A stretch of 5,250 nucleotides of DNA from Chitinophagaceae bacterium (GTDB lineage Bacteria > Bacteroidota > Bacteroidia > Chitinophagales > Chitinophagaceae). Both the position numbers and the translations under genes were made by a program. Each line of letters starts with the position of its first letter. Positions within the stretch are counted from its first letter, which is position 1. The stretch lies in assembly GCA_025455205.1 (NCBI GenBank), contig JALOMZ010000362.1, positions 1 to 5,250 of the forward strand, read 5' to 3'. A model generated the notes under the pieces. It was not told the origin of the DNA. It was given only the letters and a program-made list of their open reading frames with translations, and made no database searches. Shown here one piece after another: positions 1 to 5,250 of this stretch.

Positions 1-65
1 TAACCGGTAAGATTTATTCCACCAATGACGAGGTGTTTCAGCGACTGCAGGATCTCGGAATAACC

Positions 66-431
66 ATGTTCGAAACCACCAAACACAACAGGCTTGGTTT
101 TTACACTGAAACACTGGAATCGCTGAAGCGTTACCCAATGGCCAATCAGCTATTTCGCTCCGGCACTTCCATTGGCGCCAATGCCATGGAAGCTCAAAAT
201 GCGGAGAGCAAAGCCGACTTCGTCCATAAGATAAAAGTTGCTGCAAAGGAGGCGGAAGAAACACAATACTGGCTGTTATTATGTGACCGCTCTGCCAATT
301 ACCCTGATTGCACTGCCCTGTTGCAGCAGTTGGATGAGATTCACAGAATAATCGGCTCCATACTCAAAACAGCAAAAAAGAAGCATCCCCTTCAGTTTAT
401 CTGGGGTTCGATTCTCTTTCTTTTATTCTGA
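66..431 (+). CDS. Four-helix bundle protein (23S rRNA intervening sequence protein family)
   Basis: The protein is about 121 aa from the ATG at 66. The family hallmark is the run RSGTSIGAN, then EAQNAESKADF, then KEAEETQYW, covering roughly residues 30-75; these form helices 2 and 3 of the bundle. Relatives were first seen in insertions within 23S rRNA genes, but in Bacteroidota they are mostly free-standing chromosomal genes of unknown biochemical role, and no rRNA is present here. The start is uncertain. A GTG at 33 is in frame, and the frame stays open to the left edge, so the gene may begin outside the window or be fused to an upstream gene. Helix 1 looks short if ATG 66 is used. The last 11 residues after the usual end (KTAKKK) are hydrophobic, which is not typical of the family. 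The gene looks more AT-rich than accC, which suggests separate ancestry. Family call is sure; start and function are not. Confidence 0.85.
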   Translation: MFETTKHNRLGFYTETLESLKRYPMANQLFRSGTSIGANAMEAQNAESKADFVHKIKVAAKEAEETQYWLLLCDRSANYPDCTALLQQLDEIHRIIGSILKTAKKKHPLQFIWGSILFLLF

Positions 432-470
432 GTTGAGCATGGGAGAGTTGCCTGGCAAACCGACGGTCCA

Positions 471-502
471 TTTTCACATTTTCAAATTTTCAAATTTTCA
501 CA
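471..502. repeat. Four tandem 8-bp repeats TTTTCA(C/A)A before accC
   Basis: Four perfectly adjacent octamers are seen: TTTTCACA (471), TTTTCAAA (479), TTTTCAAA (487) and TTTTCACA (495). The two outer units are identical, and so are the two inner ones. The array ends 10 bp before the accC start codon and follows the four-helix-bundle gene. Low-complexity T/A-rich repeats of this kind are, as I recall, frequent between genes in Bacteroidota. Whether it acts in the accC leader, as a protein binding site, or is only slippage-prone filler cannot be told from the sequence. Confidence 0.85.
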
Positions 503-512
503 TTCGACAATC

Positions 513-1862
513 ATGTTTAAAAAAATACTCATCGCCAACCGGGGCGAAATAGCCCTGCGGATCATCCGCACCTGCCGCGAGATGGGCATCCGCACTGTTG
601 CCGTGTATTCCACGGCCGACAAAGACAGCCTGCACGTGAAATTTGCCGACGAGGCCGTGTGCATTGGCAAGCCCCAGAGCAGCGACAGCTACCTCAACAT
701 GCCCCGCCTGATTGCCGCGGCCGAGATCACCAATGCCGATGCCATCCACCCCGGCTATGGCTTCCTCGCTGAGAACGCCCTCTTCTCGGAAGTGTGCGAC
801 CAGAACGGCCTCAAATTCATTGGCCCCACGCCGGATCAGATCAAGGCCATGGGCGACAAGATCACTGCCAAGGAAACCATGATCCGCGCTGGTGTGCCGG
901 TCATCCCCGGCAGCGAAGGCCTCCTGGAAAGCCTGGAGCAGGCCCTCGACCTGGCCCGCAACGTGGTTGGATACCCTGTGATCCTCAAGGCCACCGCCGG
1001 CGGCGGCGGCAAGGGCATGCGCGTGGTGTGGAGCGAAGAAGAAATGGACCGCGCCTACCATACCGCCAAAGCCGAAGCACTGGCTGCCTTCAAGAACGAT
1101 GGCATCTATATGGAGAAGTTTGTGGAAGAACCCCGCCACATCGAGATACAGGTGGCCGGCGACCAGTTTGGTACAGTTTGCCACCTCAGCGAACGCGACT
1201 GCTCCATCCAGCGGCGCCACCAGAAACTGGTGGAAGAAAGCCCCTCGCCCTTCATGACGCCCGAACTGCGCCATGCCATGGGCGAAGCTGCCAAGGCCGC
1301 AGCCGCAGCCATCAATTACGAAGGCGTGGGTACCGTGGAATTCCTGGTAGACAAGCACCGCAACTTCTACTTCATGGAAATGAACACCCGTATCCAGGTA
1401 GAACACTGTGTGACAGAAGAAGTGATCAACTTCGACCTCATCAAGGAACAAATCAAAATAGCCGCCGGCATCCGCATCAGCGGCCGCGACTATGTGCCGC
1501 AGGATATGCACGCCATTGAATGCCGCATCAACGCCGAAGACCCGTACAACGACTTCCGCCCCAGCCCCGGCAAGATCACCATCCTGCATACCCCCGGTGG
1601 CCATGGCGTGCGCGTAGACAGCCATGTATACGCTGGCTACACCATTCCGCCCTACTACGACAGCATGATCGGCAAGCTCATTACCGTGGCCCGCACCCGT
1701 AATGAGGCCATTGACACCATGTACCGGGCCCTGAGTGAGTATGTGATCGAAGGGGTGAAAACCACCATTCCCTTCCACCTGCAGCTCATGAAGGACGAGC
1801 GTTTCCGGTCAGGCGACTTCAATACCAAGTTCCTGGAAAGCTTCGAACTCAAGAAGCCCTGA
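513..1862 (+). CDS. accC: Acetyl-CoA carboxylase, biotin carboxylase subunit
   Basis: This cytoplasmic enzyme carboxylates the biotin on biotin carboxyl carrier protein (AccB) using ATP and bicarbonate, the first half-reaction of malonyl-CoA synthesis for fatty acids. At 449 aa it has the family's normal length and the standard start [14 protein letters not shown]. Domains in order: the N-terminal preATP-grasp domain (about 1-114), the ATP-grasp domain (about 115-317) with the glycine-rich lid GGGGKGM at 163-169, and the C-terminal biotin carboxylase domain (about 335-440). By comparison with the E. coli enzyme, K116, K159, H209, K238, E276, E289, N291, R293, E297 and R338 are all present, so it should be active. 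The exception is C299, where the motif reads EHCVTE instead of the usual EHPVTE. No accB lies beside it on the right, and the left neighbour is a four-helix-bundle gene, so the usual accB-accC pairing is not seen here. No clear ribosome binding site precedes the ATG, as is common in Bacteroidota. Codons end mostly in G or C. Confidence 0.96.
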   Translation: MFKKILIANRGEIALRIIRTCREMGIRTVAVYSTADKDSLHVKFADEAVCIGKPQSSDSYLNMPRLIAAAEITNADAIHPGYGFLAENALFSEVCDQNGLKFIGPTPDQIKAMGDKITAKETMIRAGVPVIPGSEGLLESLEQALDLARNVVGYPVILKATAGGGGKGMRVVWSEEEMDRAYHTAKAEALAAFKNDGIYMEKFVEEPRHIEIQVAGDQFGTVCHLSERDCSIQRRHQKLVEESPSPFMTPELRHAMGEAAKAAAAAINYEGVGTVEFLVDKHRNFYFMEMNTRIQVEHCVTEEVINFDLIKEQIKIAAGIRISGRDYVPQDMHAIECRINAEDPYNDFRPSPGKITILHTPGGHGVRVDSHVYAGYTIPPYYDSMIGKLITVARTRNEAIDTMYRALSEYVIEGVKTTIPFHLQLMKDERFRSGDFNTKFLESFELKKP

Positions 1863-1895
1863 CGAGGATTAACAAGCCTTTGGGGTGCAACCCCC

Positions 1896-1903
1896 TAATT
1901 TTG
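1896..1903 (+). promoter_or_regulatory. Possible -7 promoter element for the L,D-transpeptidase gene
   Basis: TAATTTTG matches the Bacteroidota -7 consensus TAnnTTTG exactly. The only TTTG upstream (1879-1882) is 13 bp away, too close for a normal -33 element, which usually sits about 19-21 bp upstream. If used, transcription would begin just before the hairpin at 1911. It overlaps the downstream side of a small stem, GGGGT/ACCCC (1882-1886 with 1890-1894). Tentative. Confidence 0.25.
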
Positions 1904-1910
1904 CTCCATC

Positions 1911-1943
1911 AAAACTAACCACCACCCTGGGGTTAGTTTTTTT
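1911..1943 (+). terminator. Intrinsic terminator after accC
   Basis: A perfect 10-bp inverted repeat, AAAACTAACC (1911-1920) and GGTTAGTTTT (1931-1940), encloses a 10-nt loop and runs into seven consecutive Ts (1937-1943). This is a classic Rho-independent terminator for accC, 48 bp after its stop codon. It also lies only 19 bp before the start codon of the next gene in the same direction, so it either isolates that gene from accC or sits in its leader. Confidence 0.9.
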
Positions 1944-1962
1944 ATGCCTAAAAGAAACCGTG

Positions 1963-2709
1963 ATGAAGAGATTTGTGCTGTACCCTGGCATTTTGCTGCT
2001 TACTACCCTGCTTACTGCCTCCCTGTTGCTATCCCGCAACGGATTTACCAAATCCGGAAAGACCTTTGCCGCCAGTGATTCTGCCGCACCTGCCAACAAT
2101 ACCCTGCTGCGGGCGCAGCAAGTATACCAGCAGGCCGGACTGGCTGCCGCAGGACTTGACCAGGAGGTGTTTCTACAGGCCTGGAAGGGCTACCAGAAAC
2201 TGGAGCAACAGGGAAAACTCCGCAAACCCCTGCTCACCATTGCCGATATGGGCAAGCCCTCCGGACAAAAAAGGCTGTATATCATTGATGTGGCCCAACA
2301 GCGCCTCCTCCGGCACACCTGGGTATCCCATGGCCGCAACAGCGGTGATGTGATGGCCCACCAGTTTTCCAACAATCCATCCTCCCTGCAGAGCAGCCTG
2401 GGCTTCTTCCTCACCAGCGATACCTATCAGGGCAGCAATGGGTATTCCATGCGCCTGCACGGACTGGAAAAGGGCATCAACGACAAAGCCCTGTCGCGGG
2501 CCATTGTGATGCATGGCGCACCCTATGTGAATGAGCAACTGGCACGCACGGGCCGCATTGGCCGCAGCTGGGGATGCCCGGCCGTATCCATGCCCGAACA
2601 CAAGGAGATCATCAACACCATCAAGGGCGGCAGCTGCCTCTTCATCTACGCCCCACAACAACAGTACCTGGCCCGTTCCGCCTACCTGGCCAACGATTCA
2701 CTGCTCTGA
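1963..2709 (+). CDS. Murein L,D-transpeptidase catalytic domain family protein (YkuD_2 type)
   Basis: The predicted product is 248 aa, an exported enzyme expected to act on peptidoglycan stem peptides in the periplasm through a cysteine nucleophile. Residues 1-25 form a signal peptide or membrane anchor: MKR, then a long hydrophobic stretch. No lipobox cysteine is seen. A helical linker (about 45-85) leads to the catalytic domain (about 90-232). Family signatures seen are VSHGRNSGD with HQFSN and SSLGFF (121-149), then LHGLE (165-169), the catalytic-type histidine H184 in IVMHGAPYV, and GRSWGCPAVS with S202, G204 and the nucleophile C205. I chose ATG 1963 because it begins the signal peptide; an in-frame ATG at 1885 would read through the terminator hairpin and put 26 unlikely residues in front. 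Many members of this family are annotated only by domain, and the exact bond it makes (3-3 cross-link, lipoprotein attachment or other) cannot be read from sequence. No ribosome binding site is clear. Confidence 0.9.
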   Translation: MKRFVLYPGILLLTTLLTASLLLSRNGFTKSGKTFAASDSAAPANNTLLRAQQVYQQAGLAAAGLDQEVFLQAWKGYQKLEQQGKLRKPLLTIADMGKPSGQKRLYIIDVAQQRLLRHTWVSHGRNSGDVMAHQFSNNPSSLQSSLGFFLTSDTYQGSNGYSMRLHGLEKGINDKALSRAIVMHGAPYVNEQLARTGRIGRSWGCPAVSMPEHKEIINTIKGGSCLFIYAPQQQYLARSAYLANDSLL

Positions 2710-2730
2710 AGAAAGAAAAGGATTAATAGC

Positions 2731-2766
2731 AACGGCACCTCCGCAATGGCTGAGGTGCCGTTTGTA
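2731..2766 (+). terminator. Intrinsic terminator after the L,D-transpeptidase gene
   Basis: An 11-bp perfect stem, AACGGCACCTC (2731-2741) with GAGGTGCCGTT (2752-2762), has a 10-nt loop and is followed by a T-rich but broken tract (TTTGTATTTA from 2761). It begins 21 bp after the stop codon. The weak T tract makes it less ideal than the one after accC. On the minus strand no T tract follows, so it mainly serves the plus-strand gene, though it could block convergent transcription too. Confidence 0.8.
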
Positions 2767-2774
2767 TTTAAAGC

Positions 2775-2796
2775 TAAGGGTACCAATGGGCCCTTA
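2775..2796 (-). terminator. Weak hairpin, possible terminator of the glyA operon
   Basis: A 6-bp stem (TAAGGG at 2775-2780 with CCCTTA at 2791-2796) with a 10-nt loop lies 86 bp beyond the end of the minus-strand DUF4293 gene. Read on the minus strand it is followed by GCTTTAAAT, a poor T tract. It is the only minus-strand candidate I see in the 172-bp convergent gap 2710-2881; the remainder of that gap holds no gene or recognisable site. Confidence 0.25.
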
Positions 2797-2881
2797 ATGA
2801 TGTCATTCCTTTAGGCTCACTGCCGGAAAGCAGGCATTACCCGGGCAAAATGCTCTCAGGCTAAGTGCTGCACCATCTGGC

Positions 2882-3211
2882 TTATCGCAGGCGATCCGCA
2901 CTGCGGATCAGCTTCTCGTCCTTGCGGATGCCGCCATAGGCCAGCAGCAGCAGAACAATGCTCACCACCGGCAGCGCGGCGCCGACCTTGTACATGCTGG
3001 AGGTAAAGCTGTTGGTTTTGAACAGGAAAATGGTCACCAAAGGGAATAACACCAGTACCGCGGTTACCAGAAACAGCAGGTAGTCCTGGCCCACCAGCAG
3101 TTCGCGGGGAGCCCCCGTATTGAGTATCCCACTATAAACCGGCAGTTTGAAAAGCAGCCCCGTGGCTACGGACGCCAGCAGCAGCCAGAGTGATTGAATG
3201 CGTTGGATCAT
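2882..3211 (-). CDS. DUF4293 family membrane protein, apparently shortened
   Basis: The product is about 109 aa, a predicted inner-membrane protein of unknown function in a family found in Bacteroidota. The start MIQRIQSLWLLLA and the end IRKDEKLIRSADRLR are both family hallmarks, so both termini are intact. The in-frame ATG at 3247 overlaps the glyA stop as ATGA, but it would add 12 polar residues before the conserved MIQRIQ start, so I prefer 3211. Hydrophobic segments are at about 8-28, 42-63 and 77-97. Family members as I know them usually have four membrane segments and run to about 125-150 aa. Here FLFK (about 60-63) is followed at once by a short polar stretch and the last segment, so the third segment seems absent. 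It sits 32 bp after glyA on the same strand and is very probably cotranscribed with it. Family call is confident; the deletion is inferred from memory of the family. Confidence 0.85.
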   Translation of the reverse strand: MIQRIQSLWLLLASVATGLLFKLPVYSGILNTGAPRELLVGQDYLLFLVTAVLVLFPLVTIFLFKTNSFTSSMYKVGAALPVVSIVLLLLAYGGIRKDEKLIRSADRLR

Positions 3212-3243
3212 GATGTATTTCTTTCTCTGTTGGTCTAATATAA

Positions 3244-4521
3244 TCATCCCAGCTCAGGATACAGCGGGAACTGCTCCATAAAGGCACCCACCTCCTGCTT
3301 CACGGCTGCCACCACGGCCGCATCATCCGCATTCATCAGCACATTGTCTATTACATTGGCAATAAACTGCATGTGTTCTTCCTTCAGGCCGCGGGTGGTT
3401 ACCGCCGGCACGCCAATGCGGATACCGCTGGTTACGAAGGGGCTCTTGTCGTCGAAGGGCACGCTGTTTTTATTGAGCGTAATATGGGCCAGGTCGAGGG
3501 TCTCCTGGGCTTTCTTACCGGTGATGCCCTTGTTGCGCAGGTCTATCAGCATCAGGTGGTTGTCGGTGCCACCGCTGATGAGTTGGTAATCTTTCTCCAC
3601 AAAGCATTTGGCCAGCGCCTGGGCGTTGCGCTGCACCTGGTGCTGGTATTGGGTGAAGGCATCGGTGAGGATCTCGCCGAAGGCGATGGCCTTGGCGGCT
3701 ATCACGTGCTCCAGCGGGCCGCCCTGGGTTCCGGGGAACACGGCCAGGTCGAGCAGGGCACTCATGGGACGGATATTGCCTTTTGGATCCTTGATGCCCA
3801 TCGGGTTGTCGAAATCGTGCCGCAGCATGATGGCGCCGCCGCGCGGACCGCGCAGGGTCTTGTGGGTGGTGCTGGTCACAATGTGACAATGCTCAAAGGG
3901 ATCATTCAGCAAGCCTTTGGCTACCAGGCCGGCCGGATGGCTGATATCGGCCAGCACCAGGGCACCGATCTCGTCGGCCACTTTGCGCACACGGGCATAA
4001 TCCCAGTCGCGGCTGTAGGCGCTGGCACCCACAATGATCATCTTCGGCTTTTCGCTCAGGGCTTTCTCTTCCAGCATCTCATAGTCGATGAGGCCGGTCT
4101 CCTTCTTCACGCCATAGAAAAGGGGCTGGTAGATCTTGCCGCTGAAGTTGGCAGGACTGCCGTGGGTGAGGTGTCCGCCCATGCTCAGGTCGAGGCCCAG
4201 GATCTTGTCGCCGGGCTTCAGGCAGGCCAGGAATACAGCCGCATTGGCCTGGGCGCCGCTGTGCGGCTGCACATTGGCCCAGCTGGCATTGAACACCTGC
4301 TTCAAACGGTCGATGGCCAGGTTTTCGATCTCATCCACCACCTCGCAACCGCCATAGTAGCGTTTGCCAGGATAACCCTCGGCATATTTGTTGGTAGCTA
4401 CGCTGCCCATGGCCTGCATCACCGGCAGGCTGGTGAAGTTTTCGCTGGCAATGAGTTCAATGCCCGCGCGCTGACGTTGCAGTTCTTTGTTGAGGAGTTC
4501 GAAAACAGGATCCAAAGCCAT
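3244..4521 (-). CDS. glyA: Serine hydroxymethyltransferase
   Basis: This cytoplasmic PLP enzyme interconverts serine plus tetrahydrofolate with glycine plus 5,10-methylene-tetrahydrofolate, the main source of one-carbon units. The 425-aa length is normal for bacterial members. Seen in order: the N-terminal IELIASENF (21-29), the KRYYGG loop (53-58), SGAQAN (88-93) in the cofactor phosphate-binding region, GGHLTHG (115-121), D192 and H195 in ADISHPAG next to the cofactor ring, the PLP-binding lysine K221 in [13 protein letters not shown], and R368 in SGIRIG, which binds the substrate carboxylate. All key residues are intact. The start [10 protein letters not shown] is the expected one. The gene heads a probable two-gene unit with the DUF4293 gene and is divergent from the GNAT gene across 176 bp. 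No riboswitch or operator is visible in its short leader. Confidence 0.97.
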   Translation of the reverse strand: MALDPVFELLNKELQRQRAGIELIASENFTSLPVMQAMGSVATNKYAEGYPGKRYYGGCEVVDEIENLAIDRLKQVFNASWANVQPHSGAQANAAVFLACLKPGDKILGLDLSMGGHLTHGSPANFSGKIYQPLFYGVKKETGLIDYEMLEEKALSEKPKMIIVGASAYSRDWDYARVRKVADEIGALVLADISHPAGLVAKGLLNDPFEHCHIVTSTTHKTLRGPRGGAIMLRHDFDNPMGIKDPKGNIRPMSALLDLAVFPGTQGGPLEHVIAAKAIAFGEILTDAFTQYQHQVQRNAQALAKCFVEKDYQLISGGTDNHLMLIDLRNKGITGKKAQETLDLAHITLNKNSVPFDDKSPFVTSGIRIGVPAVTTRGLKEEHMQFIANVIDNVLMNADDAAVVAAVKQEVGAFMEQFPLYPELG

Positions 4522-4541
4522 GATATTTCTAGAATTTGCCG

Positions 4542-4549
4542 CAAATATA
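4542..4549 (-). promoter_or_regulatory. Probable -7 promoter element of glyA
   Basis: On the minus strand TATATTTG matches the Bacteroidota sigma-ABfA -7 consensus TAnnTTTG exactly, 20 bp before the glyA ATG, which would give a leader of roughly 15 nt. No TTG is found about 20 bp upstream; that place is occupied by a C-rich stretch (G-rich on the plus strand, 4560-4576). The element is therefore supported by its position and the -7 match only. Confidence 0.45.
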
Positions 4550-4660
4550 GGCGCATAGCGGGTGGTGGGCGGTGGGATATACGCAATGGTTTACAGATGG
4601 GGCCTGTGCAGGGCAGAATATTGTGCATCAATCAAATAAATCAGCTTTCCCATTCATTTT

Positions 4661-4692
4661 TTTGGATATTCTCAAATCCCGGCCTAATTTTC
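4661..4692 (+). promoter_or_regulatory. Possible promoter of the GNAT gene
   Basis: TTTG (4661-4664) and TAATTTTC (4685-4692) are separated by 20 bp, close to the Bacteroidota -33/-7 arrangement, with one mismatch to TAnnTTTG. The -7 box ends 5 bp before the ATG at 4698, so the transcript would have almost no leader. If the gene has a normal leader, this match is fortuitous. Confidence 0.3.
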
Positions 4693-4697
4693 CCACC

Positions 4698-5129
4698 ATG
4701 GCACTCATGCAAATTGAGCACGGATCAACCCGGTACCAGCAGATGGTGCAGCTGCGCGAAGAAATACTTCGGCGCCCCCTGGGCCTGTCATTCACCCCGG
4801 AGCAGCTGGAAGCCGAAAAGGATGATATCCTCATTGGCGCCTTCGATGAGGGAAAGATACTGGGTTGCTGCATCCTCACAGAAGTGGCCCCCGATACCGT
4901 GAAGCTCCGGCAAATGGCCGTATCCAACAAGCTACAGCACATGGGCATTGGCTACACCATCATGCAGTTTGCCGAAAACCTGGCCCGCGACAAGGGCTAC
5001 CGGAAGATCACCATGAACGCCCGCAACACGGCCCTTGGGTTTTACAAAAAACTCGGGTATAAAGTGGTAGGTGATGAATTCATAGAAGTGACCGTACCCC
5101 ATCACCGGATGGAAAAGAACCTGCGGTAA
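4698..5129 (+). CDS. GNAT family N-acetyltransferase
   Basis: The product is 143 aa, a single-domain cytoplasmic acetyltransferase expected to move an acetyl group from acetyl-CoA to an amine; its substrate is unknown. The N-terminal part has LREEILRRPLGLSF (19-32) and a short acidic helix, a pattern seen in small GNAT proteins from Bacteroidota. The middle strand (about 55-63) precedes motif A, LRQMAVSNKLQHMGIG (70-85), where Q80, G83 and G85 form the CoA pyrophosphate loop (Q/R-x-x-G-x-G/A). Motif B follows as NARNTALGFYKKLGY (107-121); Y116 is in the position of the usual general acid. I chose ATG 4698; an in-frame ATG at 4707 is also possible. The reading frame extends upstream to 4572 from a GTG, but those residues look non-coding and overlap the promoter region shared with glyA. 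It stands alone, divergent from glyA, with no partner gene suggesting a substrate. Confidence 0.9.
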   Translation: MALMQIEHGSTRYQQMVQLREEILRRPLGLSFTPEQLEAEKDDILIGAFDEGKILGCCILTEVAPDTVKLRQMAVSNKLQHMGIGYTIMQFAENLARDKGYRKITMNARNTALGFYKKLGYKVVGDEFIEVTVPHHRMEKNLR

Positions 5130-5162
5130 TAGGCTCAGAGTCCCCCTTACTGATATCCGCGC

Positions 5163-5250
5163 ATTTCCCACAAAGCATACAAAGAAGCACAAAGAATTGA
5201 TGCCCCTCGTTGGGCCTGGCTGCCTTTGTGAAAACCGGTTTATTTCCCAC
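5163..5250. repeat. CACAAAG-type intergenic repeat with inverted and direct copies
   Basis: After the GNAT gene there are three short related units, CACAAAG (5169-5175), TACAAAG (5178-5184) and CACAAAG (5188-5194), then an inverted copy CTTTGTG (5224-5230). Between the last direct unit and the inverted copy is a smaller stem, GCCC (5202-5205) with GGGC (5212-5215), so the stretch 5188-5230 can fold as an interrupted hairpin. ATTTCCCAC occurs at 5163-5171 and again at 5242-5250, the very edge. A 10-bp palindrome AAACCGGTTT lies at 5232-5241. CACAAAG-rich spacers are, as I recall, common in Bacteroidota. No gene or clear terminator is seen in the 121 bp after 5129. Confidence 0.55.

Noticed and set aside
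400..420. GGGGTTCGATTCTC, resembling a tRNA T-arm
   Set aside because: The stem pairs poorly, and no acceptor, anticodon or D arm is found around it; it lies inside the four-helix-bundle coding frame. No tRNA or attachment site is supported.
498..1778. Long open frame on the minus strand opposite accC (426 codons)
   Set aside because: It is the antisense of a complete, conserved accC whose codons end in G/C, which removes antisense stops. Its translation resembles no family I know.
1885..1962. Upstream ATG extension of the L,D-transpeptidase
   Set aside because: It would read through the terminator hairpin and place 26 residues before the signal peptide; ATG 1963 gives a normal export signal at the N-terminus.
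4572..4697. GTG-initiated extension of the GNAT protein
   Set aside because: The extra 42 residues do not look like part of a GNAT domain and cover the intergenic promoter region shared with glyA.
3373..4902. Long plus-strand open frame (509 codons) opposite glyA
   Set aside because: It is antisense to intact glyA, and its translation is alanine/glycine/histidine-rich with no recognisable domain; it also runs into the GNAT gene in another frame.
1..5250. CRISPR array, toxin-antitoxin pair, transposase, phage or defence genes
   Set aside because: None was found. The repeats present are too short and few for CRISPR, and every substantial gene belongs to a known housekeeping or widespread family.

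Overview
This window looks like ordinary chromosomal DNA from a member of the Bacteroidota, most likely a Chitinophagaceae-type organism. The reasons are a DUF4293 membrane protein (a family essentially confined to Bacteroidota) next to glyA, a YkuD_2-type murein L,D-transpeptidase, a free-standing four-helix-bundle (23S rRNA intervening sequence) protein, start codons without clear Shine-Dalgarno sequences, and matches to the Bacteroidota promoter pattern TTTG...TAnnTTTG. The assignment rests on protein resemblance read by eye, not on a database search.

Layout from left to right. (1) At 1-431 (+) lies a four-helix-bundle protein whose frame is open to the left edge. It is followed by four perfect 8-bp tandem repeats that end 10 bp before the next start codon. 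(2) At 513-1862 (+) is accC, biotin carboxylase of acetyl-CoA carboxylase, with its active-site residues in place but an unusual Cys in the normally Pro-containing EHPVTE motif. (3) A strong intrinsic terminator at 1911-1943 precedes (4) an exported L,D-transpeptidase at 1963-2709 (+), which is closed by a second hairpin terminator. (5) In the opposite direction come glyA (4521-3244, -) and a DUF4293 protein (3211-2882, -), tightly spaced and probably one operon. The DUF4293 protein appears to lack one of the usual four membrane segments. (6) Divergent from glyA is a small GNAT acetyltransferase (4698-5129, +). (7) The last 121 bp carry CACAAAG-type repeats, an imperfect inverted repeat and a 9-bp direct repeat that runs to the window edge.

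The genes are mostly unrelated housekeeping functions: fatty acid precursor supply, cell wall cross-linking, one-carbon/serine metabolism and acetyl transfer. I see no evidence of a defence system, CRISPR array, phage, transposase or other new multi-gene system. The observations most worth checking are the shortened DUF4293 protein, the AccC substitution, the terminator in front of the L,D-transpeptidase, and the repeats flanking the four-helix-bundle gene and the right edge.
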